A stretch of DNA of 34,833 bases from Acidobacteriaceae bacterium (GTDB taxonomy: Bacteria; Acidobacteriota; Terriglobia; Terriglobales; Acidobacteriaceae), in contig JANXUC010000033.1 in NCBI GenBank assembly GCA_025352065.1, forward strand, positions 1 to 34,833. The letters are read 5' to 3'. This document shows positions 27,334-33,658 of the stretch, piece by piece. The notes under the pieces are model-generated. The model worked only from the letters and a program-made list of their open reading frames with translations. It made no database searches and was not told where the DNA came from. Each line of letters opens with the position of its first letter. Position 1 is the first letter of the stretch. The position numbers and the translations under genes were made by a program.

Positions 27334-27647
27334 TCTCTCCGTCTCCAGAAGGCGTTGGTTCCAGCTTTCGGTGCTCACCCCCAAAAGGCTGAAGGCTAGT
27401 CCTAGACCCACCCACCGGCAATCACCCGCCTTTTTTGCGTCGGTCTTTCCCTCCTGGCACCATACGTGCCCTATCCAATGCCGAGTCCTGGCTTTGGTCC
27501 CTGACTCTGCTCAAGGAACTAACAACTTAGCCGTGACGCCCGCGAAAACGTCGACAGAAATCTGGGCAGCACTGAAAGATTCACGGGCAGTTGAATTGGC
27601 GGTCCCTTGGCGCATGGGGCGATGGCTTTGAGCTCAAGGAGGGTCGC
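27334..27647. other. 314-bp intergenic region between activator and hydroxylase
   Basis: I see no gene here; the frame at 27371-27631 lacks a ribosome site and shows no recognisable product. The region contains a candidate sigma-54 promoter (separate entry) and, just before the hydroxylase ATG, a strong AAGGAGG. No clear binding palindrome for the activator was found besides the inverted ggcac/gtgcc that overlaps the promoter. Confidence 0.5.
27455..27469 (+). promoter_or_regulatory. Candidate sigma-54 (-24/-12) promoter
   Basis: The bases TGGCAC-catacg-TGC have GG at 27456-27457 and GC at 27468-27469, the 12-base spacing of the TGGCACG-N4-TTGC consensus; the T before GC is kept. It lies 178 bases before the hydroxylase start and directly behind the gene of an NtrC-like activator. 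A chance match is possible. Confidence 0.4.
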
Positions 27648-28318
27648 ATGCTCTGGATCACGCACATCGCGGCTTGGGTGGTAAGGTCGATCATCGTCGC
27701 CGAGTTGTTGGGATACCTGCTCCACCGGCTTTTGCACAACGGATGGATTCCGTGGCTGAGCAAGAGCCACATGGAACATCACATGGTTCTCTACGGGCCC
27801 CTGCAAAAGCAGCGCCCAAGCGAGAAATACATGGACTCAACAACCGGCAAGATCGCCCTCGGGAATATCGGGCTGGAATGGATCGCCCCGAGCGCCGTGA
27901 TTCTGGCCATTGTGGTTACAGTACTCCGCTTGCTCAGGGTCCCTTCATCGGATCAGGCAGTTTCTATCGGGACGATCCTGGCGTGGAGCTTCCTGATGTT
28001 TAGCTACCTCCATGATCGGATGCACGTGAAGAACTTCTGGATGGAACGGAATTCGATTTTGAAAGCCTGGTTCCGGGCCGCACGGCGGCTGCACGACATC
28101 CATCACCGGGTCCTAAACGATCGCGGCTTGATGGATAAGAACTTCGGCATCGGTTTTTTCTGTTCGACCGGCTGTTTGGCACCTTATCTCTCGAGCAGAG
28201 TCCTTTCAATCCTCGTGATTACGCGGCCGCAAGGGAGAGATTTAAGCATGTGGAAACACCGAGGCGCGTTCAGGGTGTCGGCCGAACCCAGATGCCCCCG
28301 CAGCTTAGATGTCTGTAA
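27648..28318 (+). CDS. Fatty acid/sterol hydroxylase family membrane protein, frameshifted at T6C
   Basis: A di-iron membrane oxygenase of about 223 residues if the frameshift is read through. The four histidine clusters of the family are complete: H26-x3-H30 (HRLLH), H41-x2-HH45 (HMEHH), H122-x3-H126 (HDRMH) and H149-x2-HH153 (HDIHH), placed between hydrophobic helices. The ATG at 27648 follows AAGGAGG. After GIGFF the zero frame turns to nonsense. The -1 frame instead gives LFDRLFGTLSLEQSPFNPRD and on to a TAA at 28316-28318, the expected C-terminus. The switch lies at 28154-28160, T_TTT_TTC, in the phase of a -1 slippery site; a one-base loss from a T7 run would look the same. Substrate unknown (fatty acid, carotenoid or sterol). 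Confidence 0.8.
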
Positions 28319-28721
28319 GAAAACTAGACAGACAAAGCCAGGTGATTTCACAAATGAATTCGAAGGAGCAAACGAGATGCAAACAAGCGTTTCCATTTTT
28401 CTGTCTATTCTGATGTCCGAGTACACCAAGAAGCACCGCATCAAGCAAGGCGGAGGACTCCAACGACACGTTCGCAGCCGTCAACACGCATCCGGTAGAA
28501 AAGTTGAGTTACTTGAAGAAGGAAAAAAACAAAAACAAAATGATGCTGAACGACGCTACAGCGGGCGAATTGTCTGTGCCGCACGGGCAGATAGAGGTCA
28601 ATTAGGACAAAACAAATCTGAAAACTCACAAGGAGATAGTACAGTGCAAAAAACGAAGGTTGTGACAGGTATTCTCTCAGGGCATCGGCGTGCCACAAAA
28701 CAATCCATGAAGGAGAAGATC
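28319..28721. other. Intergenic region that is open in the hydroxylase zero frame
   Basis: These 403 bases join the hydroxylase and the propeller-like gene in one misleading 877-residue frame. Apart from the possible small ORF at 28377-28605, I see a ribosome-site-like motif with GTG (AAGGAGATAGTACAGTG, from 28631) whose sequence recurs at 30498-30535. This looks like a duplicated leader. No strong promoter is visible. Confidence 0.45.
28377..28605 (+). pseudogene. Small ORF, probably frameshifted, unknown product
   Basis: GGAG precedes an ATG that begins MQTSVSIFLSILMSEYTKKH. Around 28445-28455 the coding look moves to the +1 frame, with G/C-rich third positions, reading SNDTFAAVNTHPVEKLSYLK and ending LSVPHGQIEVN at a TAG. 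A one-base change would join both halves into a peptide of about 75 residues. No family is recognised; it may be a remnant. Confidence 0.3.
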
Positions 28722-30224
28722 ATGAGATTCTGCCTGATCATTGCAGCGTTCGCTCTCTTGCCCCTGACAACAAGCGATGCGCAGTCCGTGCACATCTTGC
28801 AGCACGCTATATTGGGCAACAGCACCGAAGACATTACGTTTGTCGGAAACGGCCCACTCGCGGGCCAGGTCGCCATCATGGACGGATACGTGGTCCGTGG
28901 ACTTCTGCCAAAGAGCGCCGCCGCCCACGCACTCTTCGACGTGCGGCGCTTGGGCATAGGTATTGCGCCCCGAGGCCTAACCTATGTCAATTCGTCACAC
29001 CTTTTTGCGCTGAACGACGGTATCCAGAGAACCAAGCTGTTCCTTGCTAACGATCATGGGCAACCGAAGGGAACGCGCACGATCCGATACCTCAACGGTT
29101 ATCTACCGGATTTCCTCGAAGGACTAGGCTACATCTCCGAAAATGCGACGTCGTTCCCAGACCATATCCTCCTGTCGACAATAATCTTTTCTCCTCAGGC
29201 ATCTCGAATAGAAGTGTTGAGAAAAGACGGAACGGTGGTGGCTGAGATCCTCCCGGCGGAGCCGTTGGGGTCAAGCTATATCACCGGGGTTAGCTACCTG
29301 GCTCCAGATCACATTCTGGTTTCGAGCGGCAATGGCATCTGGGAAATCGACTTTGCCGGCAACATCCTGGCTGGGCCGATCACACTGTATGGCGTGGGAG
29401 ACATCGAGGGCCTCGCCCAGTTGAGCAACGGCAACATCGTGGCTGCCGACCATGACGCCGGAAAGATTTTCTTCTTCGATAAGAATCTCAATAGACTGCC
29501 TAGCAAGGACCGCAGTTACAAGGTCGGTATCGGGGTGAGCACGCCTGAGGGAGCGGCTTGGAATACCGACACGAACCAACATCTCATTGGCCATGCGCCC
29601 ACGGTCCAGGCCACAGAGATCGTCAGTATCCCACCGACGCTGGATAGCGCGACGCAAGTGGTGGATCTGGCCAGGTATGGGTTTGACGCTCTCCAACGGC
29701 TTTCCTACCTGTCCGACGAGCACCTCATTGCTGCCGCTATTCGCTACTCTCCGCATGCAATTGTTCTGTTCGACAACAGCGGCAATCTCGTTCAGCAGAT
29801 TGACGTCTCGGCGATCGGAAGTCCCAGGGCGATCGCTTACATCCCGACCACTAAACAGTTTGCGGTAGGGTTTTTCCAAGCCCCCCTCCAAGTGAGTATC
29901 CTCGACCGCAACGGCACTTTGGTCCGAACCATTGACCTGAGTTCGATGGGCATCAGCAGAGTGGACGGTCTGACCTTCTTTGACCCCGCGGATCCCAGCG
30001 GCGGGAAGTTCCTCTTGGTCGTGAACGACGCCACTCAAGTCTTCCGGCGATTCGCCATGGTCATCGACTTCAATGGCAACTTGCGCCGCAAATTCGATGT
30101 TCGGAAAACCTTTGGTTTCTTAGAAGCGAACGACGTTGGCACAATTAGCACTGGACCACAGAACGGTGCTTTTAGCATGGTGGATTCCGGTGGCAGCGAG
30201 ATTGCTATCTTCCGCTTCCAGTGA
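28722..30224 (+). CDS. Secreted beta-propeller-like (NHL/SMP-30-like) protein
   Basis: A 500-residue exported protein. The ATG at 28722 follows AAGGAG and opens a signal peptide (MRFCLIIAAFALLPLTTSDA). The body has repeated strands of the type DHILVSSGNGIWEIDFAGNI, GNIVAADHDAGKIFFFDKNL, SPHAIVLFDNSGNLVQQIDV and APLQVSILDRNGTLVRTIDL. That is, blades ending in a hydrophobic-D-x-x-G-N/T turn, as in NHL or SdiA-regulated/SMP-30-like propellers. No catalytic residues can be named; a ligand-binding or lactonase-like role is conceivable. The gene is in frame with the upstream hydroxylase frame only because of the frameshift there. Confidence 0.65.
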   Translation: MRFCLIIAAFALLPLTTSDAQSVHILQHAILGNSTEDITFVGNGPLAGQVAIMDGYVVRGLLPKSAAAHALFDVRRLGIGIAPRGLTYVNSSHLFALNDGIQRTKLFLANDHGQPKGTRTIRYLNGYLPDFLEGLGYISENATSFPDHILLSTIIFSPQASRIEVLRKDGTVVAEILPAEPLGSSYITGVSYLAPDHILVSSGNGIWEIDFAGNILAGPITLYGVGDIEGLAQLSNGNIVAADHDAGKIFFFDKNLNRLPSKDRSYKVGIGVSTPEGAAWNTDTNQHLIGHAPTVQATEIVSIPPTLDSATQVVDLARYGFDALQRLSYLSDEHLIAAAIRYSPHAIVLFDNSGNLVQQIDVSAIGSPRAIAYIPTTKQFAVGFFQAPLQVSILDRNGTLVRTIDLSSMGISRVDGLTFFDPADPSGGKFLLVVNDATQVFRRFAMVIDFNGNLRRKFDVRKTFGFLEANDVGTISTGPQNGAFSMVDSGGSEIAIFRFQ

Positions 30225-30400
30225 ACCCGATAGGACGAGCAGGCGCTTTCCCAAACCCGATTGCGCCTTGGCAGTCCACGACAGTGCTAAGCCGAGGCGT
30301 ATCAAGGTGGCAGCACCGGCTGAACCGAGAACACTAACTTGCATCGAGCGAACATCGCTCATTGGGTTTCTAAAAGAGAAGTCCTTGAAATTAAGGGGAC

Positions 30401-30460
30401 TGGCGGAGAGGGGGGATTCGAACCCCCTGTACAGCTTTTGACCGCACAACGGTTTAGCAA
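30401..30460 (-). pseudogene. tRNA-Ser(GCU) 3' fragment, likely attachment-site scar
   Basis: On the minus strand the sequence begins in an anticodon loop (TTGCTAA, anticodon GCT) and runs through ACCG, a class II variable arm (TGTGC...GTACA), a T-arm GGGGG-TTCGAAT-CCCCC and the acceptor 3' strand with CCA (CTCTCCGCCA). The 5' half of the tRNA is missing; upstream bases (GACAA) do not restore the anticodon stem. Integrases that target tRNA genes typically leave such a piece, from the anticodon loop to the 3' end, at the far end of the element. Confidence 0.75.
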
Positions 30461-30563
30461 TTGTCTTTCCTTGCGCCAGCGGTAGAACAATATTCAGAAG
30501 GAGAAAGTTCAGTGCAAAAACAAAGACAGTGACAGAGATTCCCTTAGTACTTGCTGTTGATAG

Positions 30564-30584
30564 TGTTCGCAGAATGTGCGAACA
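30564..30584. promoter_or_regulatory. Inverted-repeat operator in front of the HTH gene
   Basis: TGTTCGCA-gaatg-TGCGAACA is a perfect 8-bp inverted repeat with 5-base spacer, ending 9 bases before the preferred HTH start (30594) and overlapping a possible earlier ATG (30576). Its place fits autorepression by the HTH protein. TTGATA (30557-30562) just upstream could be part of the promoter. Confidence 0.5.
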
Positions 30585-30593
30585 TATTCTTGT

Positions 30594-30806
30594 ATGTGGC
30601 GCAAGGAAGACGTGATCCAGCAACTCAAGACTTCCCAAGGCGACCGTTCGCTCCGGGCATACGCCGACACCCTCGGGTGCTCCGCGTCCTACCTCTGCGA
30701 CCTGTACAACGGGAACCGGGAGCCCGGGGAAAAGATTCTCAAGCAACTCGGACTCGCGAAAAAGGTCACGAAAACCGTCACCTACGTCAAAAGGAGATGG
30801 CGATGA
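30594..30806 (+). CDS. Small HTH (XRE-like) DNA-binding protein
   Basis: A 70-residue protein, MWRKEDVIQQLKTSQGDRSL then RAYADTLGCSASYLCDLYNG and NREPGEKILKQLGL. The middle is a lambda-repressor/XRE-type helix-turn-helix, in which LRAYADTLGCSASYLCDLYNG covers the two key helices. It closes with a basic tail (KRRWR). Such stand-alone HTH proteins are common in phages and mobile elements. The start at 30594 leaves the inverted repeat upstream free; the ATG at 30576 would put six codons on the operator. The stop overlaps the next start (ATGA), so the two genes are translationally coupled. Confidence 0.75.
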   Translation: MWRKEDVIQQLKTSQGDRSLRAYADTLGCSASYLCDLYNGNREPGEKILKQLGLAKKVTKTVTYVKRRWR

Positions 30807-31501
30807 GCAAAGTACTCATAAATTTCGTTCAAGACCGGTCTGGTTCGATGGCCAGTTGCTGGGACGAGACCCTGAGCGGGTTCAGGAAGTTCGTCGAGGA
30901 TATGCGCGAGAAGGGCCCTAAGGACGGGGTCGAATACCTGTTCTCGCTGACCACGTTCGACACGCTGGTCGACACCCCTCTGGTCGCGGTCCCGATCGCG
31001 GACGTTGACACTAATGTCCTCGCCGAGCACGGCCCCCGCGCAGGCACCGCGCTTTATGACGCCGTCGGGGCCACCATCGAAAACACCAGCGCCAACGACC
31101 GCGGGGCCGAGAAGATCATCTGCGTAGTGGTGACGGACGGCCACGAGAACAGCAGCCGGGAGTGGACCAAGGACCGTCTCTACAAGACGGTCGACGCCAA
31201 GCTAAACCTGGGGAATTGGACGTTCGTTTATCTGGGGACGCAACCGGAGACTTGGGACGATGCTGGAGCGATCGGTGTCAGGGCGGGATCGACATCCCTC
31301 TACCGGTCGGATATGGCAAGAGCTGCATACGGTATTACGTCCGCGGCCCTGCACGAAATGGCGCGCTCTGAGCAGATGGGGAGCGACAGCCTGTTTAGCG
31401 AGCACGCCAAGGCTGATGACGCGGCGGCTGCCGGAATGCATGTAACCCCGGCCAAGCCTTCCCCCGAGCCCAAGGCAGGTTCGGGTCCGAAGGCTCCTTA
31501 A
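30803..31501 (+). CDS. von Willebrand factor A domain protein, phage-like
   Basis: A 232-residue cytoplasmic protein made almost wholly of one vWA domain with a complete metal-ion-dependent adhesion site: D11-x-S13-x-S15 (QDRSGSM), T82 (RAGTALYDA) and D112 (VVTDGHENSS). It lacks signal peptide and membrane segment and ends in a Pro/Lys/Ala-rich tail. Similar single-domain vWA proteins with the TDGxENSS phrase occur in phage genomes, where their job is not known. The start at 30803 fits AAGGAG at 30791-30796 and overlaps the HTH stop by four bases. The pair looks more GC-rich than its surroundings and is bracketed by tRNA-Ser scars, which suggests transfer. Confidence 0.8.
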   Translation: MSKVLINFVQDRSGSMASCWDETLSGFRKFVEDMREKGPKDGVEYLFSLTTFDTLVDTPLVAVPIADVDTNVLAEHGPRAGTALYDAVGATIENTSANDRGAEKIICVVVTDGHENSSREWTKDRLYKTVDAKLNLGNWTFVYLGTQPETWDDAGAIGVRAGSTSLYRSDMARAAYGITSAALHEMARSEQMGSDSLFSEHAKADDAAAAGMHVTPAKPSPEPKAGSGPKAP

Positions 31502-31879
31502 CGGCACGGGAGAAACACCGTCGGTTCTACCCCCAACTAGATAGCCCGTCAAGAAGAGCGCACGACCCGGGCGGGAGATCAATGAAGCCACGGCGAAGTG
31601 CAATGCCGTACCTGGGTGGTCCCAAAAGCGGCCTGCACTCCTGAAACGCCCGAGCCGACCTGAAACCCCGCCCAAATCCCTGTAGATTGGGCTAATTGGT
31701 GAAACATTTCGCATCAATTACATGCATCGCAGGGATTCGGAGAGTCGGACTACCGCTTTGGAGCCTGGAGAAAAAGGCCAGAAAGAATGGTTACGCGTCT
31801 TGAGCAGTCAGCTTTCTCCGGTCCGGTTTGCCGAGCAGTTGTGGGAATTCCGGCGTATTTCGCTTGTTTCGCAACGGTA
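31502..31879. other. 378-bp gap after the vWA gene
   Basis: I see no gene here: the long minus-strand frame over 31202-31717 is a GC-rich shadow of the vWA gene, and the plus frames lack starts and family motifs. No clear terminator hairpin with a T-run was found. The stretch joins the HTH-vWA pair to repeat copy B. Confidence 0.45.
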
Positions 31880-32225
31880 CGGCAGAATTTCTCTACCGTT
31901 CAGACTGTGTGGCGGAGAAGAGTGAATTCGAACTTCCAGTACAACTTTGCGTTTTTGTTTAAGTGGCGTGTTTTCATTTTTTTTGGCGTACTCATCTTAG
32001 ATCGACGGCCGCCGGAGAATCTTGTTCAGACAACTTGCTATACAAGGGAGTCCGGTTTCGCAGATTATTTTGGCAAAGGAAATGCGATTGTGGCGACCTT
32101 CACAAGGAGAATTACAGCGAAACGTCGGTCGAGAAATCGGTGAAGTTACGGCAACGACTGACTGCCCGCATTGCGTTCAGACAATGCGAACTCTTTCTCC
32201 ACGCGCTCGAGAGTATTGGCTGATT
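31880..32225. repeat. Dispersed repeat, copy B (346 bp), contains a tRNA-Ser scar
   Basis: Direct, diverged repeat of 21159-21629. Shared parts run from cggcag and tctaccgttcagactgtg through the tRNA-like piece, then from gccggagaatcttgtt to gcaacgactgactgcccgca, cgttcagacaatgcgaac and gctgatt. It is shorter than copy A because the middle differs. The frame 31787-32143 crosses it and resembles the equivalent frame of copy A only as a by-product of the DNA repeat. Confidence 0.75.
31910..31949 (-). pseudogene. Decayed 3' end of tRNA-Ser (copy B)
   Basis: The minus strand reads CAAAGTTGTACTGGAAGTTC then GAATTCACTCTTCTCCGCCA. It is nearly identical to copy A and aligns with the tRNA-Ser(GCU) fragment at 30401-30460 over variable arm, T-loop, acceptor strand and CCA. 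The T-stem is broken, so it is not functional. Confidence 0.65.
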
Positions 32226-32285
32226 TCTTGCAATGGGCCATCCTGCGGTTCACAACCCGGCTTCTGAGTGTAATCGCCTGTGGCT

Positions 32286-32421
32286 GTTGAAAAAGTCCGG
32301 ATTTCCGCAAAACAGTTGGAATTTGAGGAATAGAAAATGTCTAGGCACCCGGAGAAAATCGTTTGTAGGGCATCCTGACGCGATTTTTTTCTGCACATTT
32401 TTCGAGCGTGACTTTTTCAAC
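32286..32421. mobile_element. MITE-like element with 12-bp terminal inverted repeats
   Basis: GTTGAAAAAGTC (32286-32297) and its perfect complement GACTTTTTCAAC (32410-32421) bound a 136-bp, AT-rich, non-coding segment. The similarity reaches about two to three more bases outward with one mismatch. Ends of the type TGTTGAAAAAGTC are common in transposase-bearing insertion sequences. An inner inverted pair (gaaaatcg / cgattttt) would help it fold. No transposase is present, so it would move only in trans. I could not settle a target duplication. Confidence 0.55.
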
Positions 32422-32968
32422 ACCCACGTCTGTTTAGAACAGTTACGTCCAGGATTAACCCCTTCAACCTCCCAGAATGCGACTTCTGGACCGCAATGAC
32501 TTCCTTATTTCCCGACACCCGCTCGCGATCGTCTGCAACCGTTGAATCGAGCCTTTACTACTGGAGAACTGCGGCTACCTACAATCGGTCGAGCGTCTTT
32601 CTGGAGGAGTTTGTTGACGGAGGCTCTTTTCCTTTCAGTGACGAGGTTTGGTCGGCATTGCGGTTTCGGCCAACTGAGGACGTGAATTCGCGCAAGCGAA
32701 AAATCTGAGACCACCGGGAATGATCACCGGGATACTCGATCTGTCAGCTGGCATGACTGCCGAAATGGGAGAGGTCGTGCCGGCCCTTGTCGCCTGGCTG
32801 CTAGAATCTTTCTGTGGCGAACAAGGATTCAATCACTGATAACAAGATCGTTGGAACTGGCTCTGCCATTGCAGGCCGCGAGGGGGCGTTAAGCACCTCG
32901 GTCCGCGAGACTCGCGGCATTGATACAGCCAGTGACTCATCAAAACGTAATCAACCTCCAAGCACGTT
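32422..32968. other. 547-bp gap with a possible coding remnant
   Basis: I see no intact gene. A plus-strand frame that follows a stop near 32684 reads GREFAQAKNLRPPGMITGIL then DLSAGMTAEMGEVVPALVAW and LLESF, ending at a TGA at 32837-32839. It looks like true former coding sequence but I do not recognise the family. The frame at 32496-32708 and the minus frames here have no recognisable product. Confidence 0.35.
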
Positions 32969-33628
32969 TCAAACACGGGGCTCCATCGCGGCTCGGATGA
33001 GGGCGCGCGCCGTCCAGCGCGAGACTTCAATAGATTCCTCTGATGCGAGTGCTCGGATATCACGAAGGGCGACGACCGCTTCGATCCCAACACAGAGTGT
33101 AAGTGCGGAGACAAGACGCGCGAATTTTTTCTTGTTCAATTGCGGGCGCAGCGGTGCCAAGGCAGCCTCGATCCATTCCACGCGACGGGTCCCGCGAACC
33201 GGCCCTCCTGGCGATGCTCGACCCAGCCGGCGGTCCAGGGAGAGCTGGAGCATGGTTCCGAGTAGCGCTTCATTCCGGAATGCCGCTCGCTGCATAGCTT
33301 GCACCACAATGTCGAAGGCAACTTCGGGATCTGGTTTGGAGGCAGCTTTCGCTAGGGCGGCGGCAATTTCGGGGCGCGTGTGCTCCAGCCCGACCTCGGT
33401 TAGAAGTTGCTCCTGGGTAGGGAAGTACCGGTAAGCGGTCCTCCGTGAGATGTCAGCCGCCTCCGCCACCTCGGCAATGGTAGGCGCTTTACCTTTCGAG
33501 GCCAGCCGTCCGGCCGCCTCCAGCAAGGCTTTCCGGGTGCGACCTCTCTGTTTTTCTCTACCTGGGGCTTGACGGGGGGCAGACGCCGGAAGAGTATATC
33601 GGCTGCTGTTATGGCACACAAGTGTCAT
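32969..33628 (-). CDS. TetR-family transcriptional regulator
   Basis: A 219-residue repressor-type protein. The N-terminal DNA-binding domain is clear: GRTRKALLEAAGRLASKGKA then PTIAEVAEAADISRRTAYRY and FPTQEQLL, in which the HTH recognition helix is SRRTAYRYF. The C-terminal ligand domain is all-helical and unassigned. The ATG at 33628 lies inside a palindrome (33608-33631) and has no strong ribosome site, so a GTG at 33619 is an alternative start. It is divergent from the cupredoxin gene with only 30 bases between the starts, so it probably controls both itself and that gene. The inducer is unknown. Confidence 0.88.
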   Translation of the reverse strand: MTLVCHNSSRYTLPASAPRQAPGREKQRGRTRKALLEAAGRLASKGKAPTIAEVAEAADISRRTAYRYFPTQEQLLTEVGLEHTRPEIAAALAKAASKPDPEVAFDIVVQAMQRAAFRNEALLGTMLQLSLDRRLGRASPGGPVRGTRRVEWIEAALAPLRPQLNKKKFARLVSALTLCVGIEAVVALRDIRALASEESIEVSRWTARALIRAAMEPRV

Positions 33629-33631
33629 AAC
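33608..33631. promoter_or_regulatory. TetR-type operator overlapping the regulator's start codon
   Basis: GTTATGgCACacaaGTGtCATAAC is a 24-bp palindrome with 9 of 12 symmetric pairs, the length and style of TetR-family operators. It covers the TetR ATG (33626-33628) and ends 28 bases before the cupredoxin ATG. A further half-site TGACA (33642-33646) pairs with TGTCA (33623-33627). Confidence 0.55.
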
Positions 33632-33658
33632 GATAAATCTGTGACATTTGGAGGATCT

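Larger units (their letters stand above)
30225..30593. other. Intergenic region with tRNA-Ser scar and operator
   Basis: This 369-base gap holds the tRNA-Ser 3' fragment (30401-30460), a leader-like sequence repeated from 28631 (AAGGAG...CAGTGCAAAAA at 30498-30535) whose short frame stops after a few codons, and an inverted repeat in front of the HTH gene. I see no protein gene in it. Confidence 0.5.

Noticed and set aside
29271-30038. 255-residue minus-strand ORF
   Set aside because: Antisense to the secreted propeller-like gene, whose signal peptide and repeats are convincing; no own motif.
30564-30584. LexA-type SOS box
   Set aside because: The half-sites are in the opposite order (GTTCG...CGAAC rather than CGAAC...GTTCG) and the spacing is wrong.
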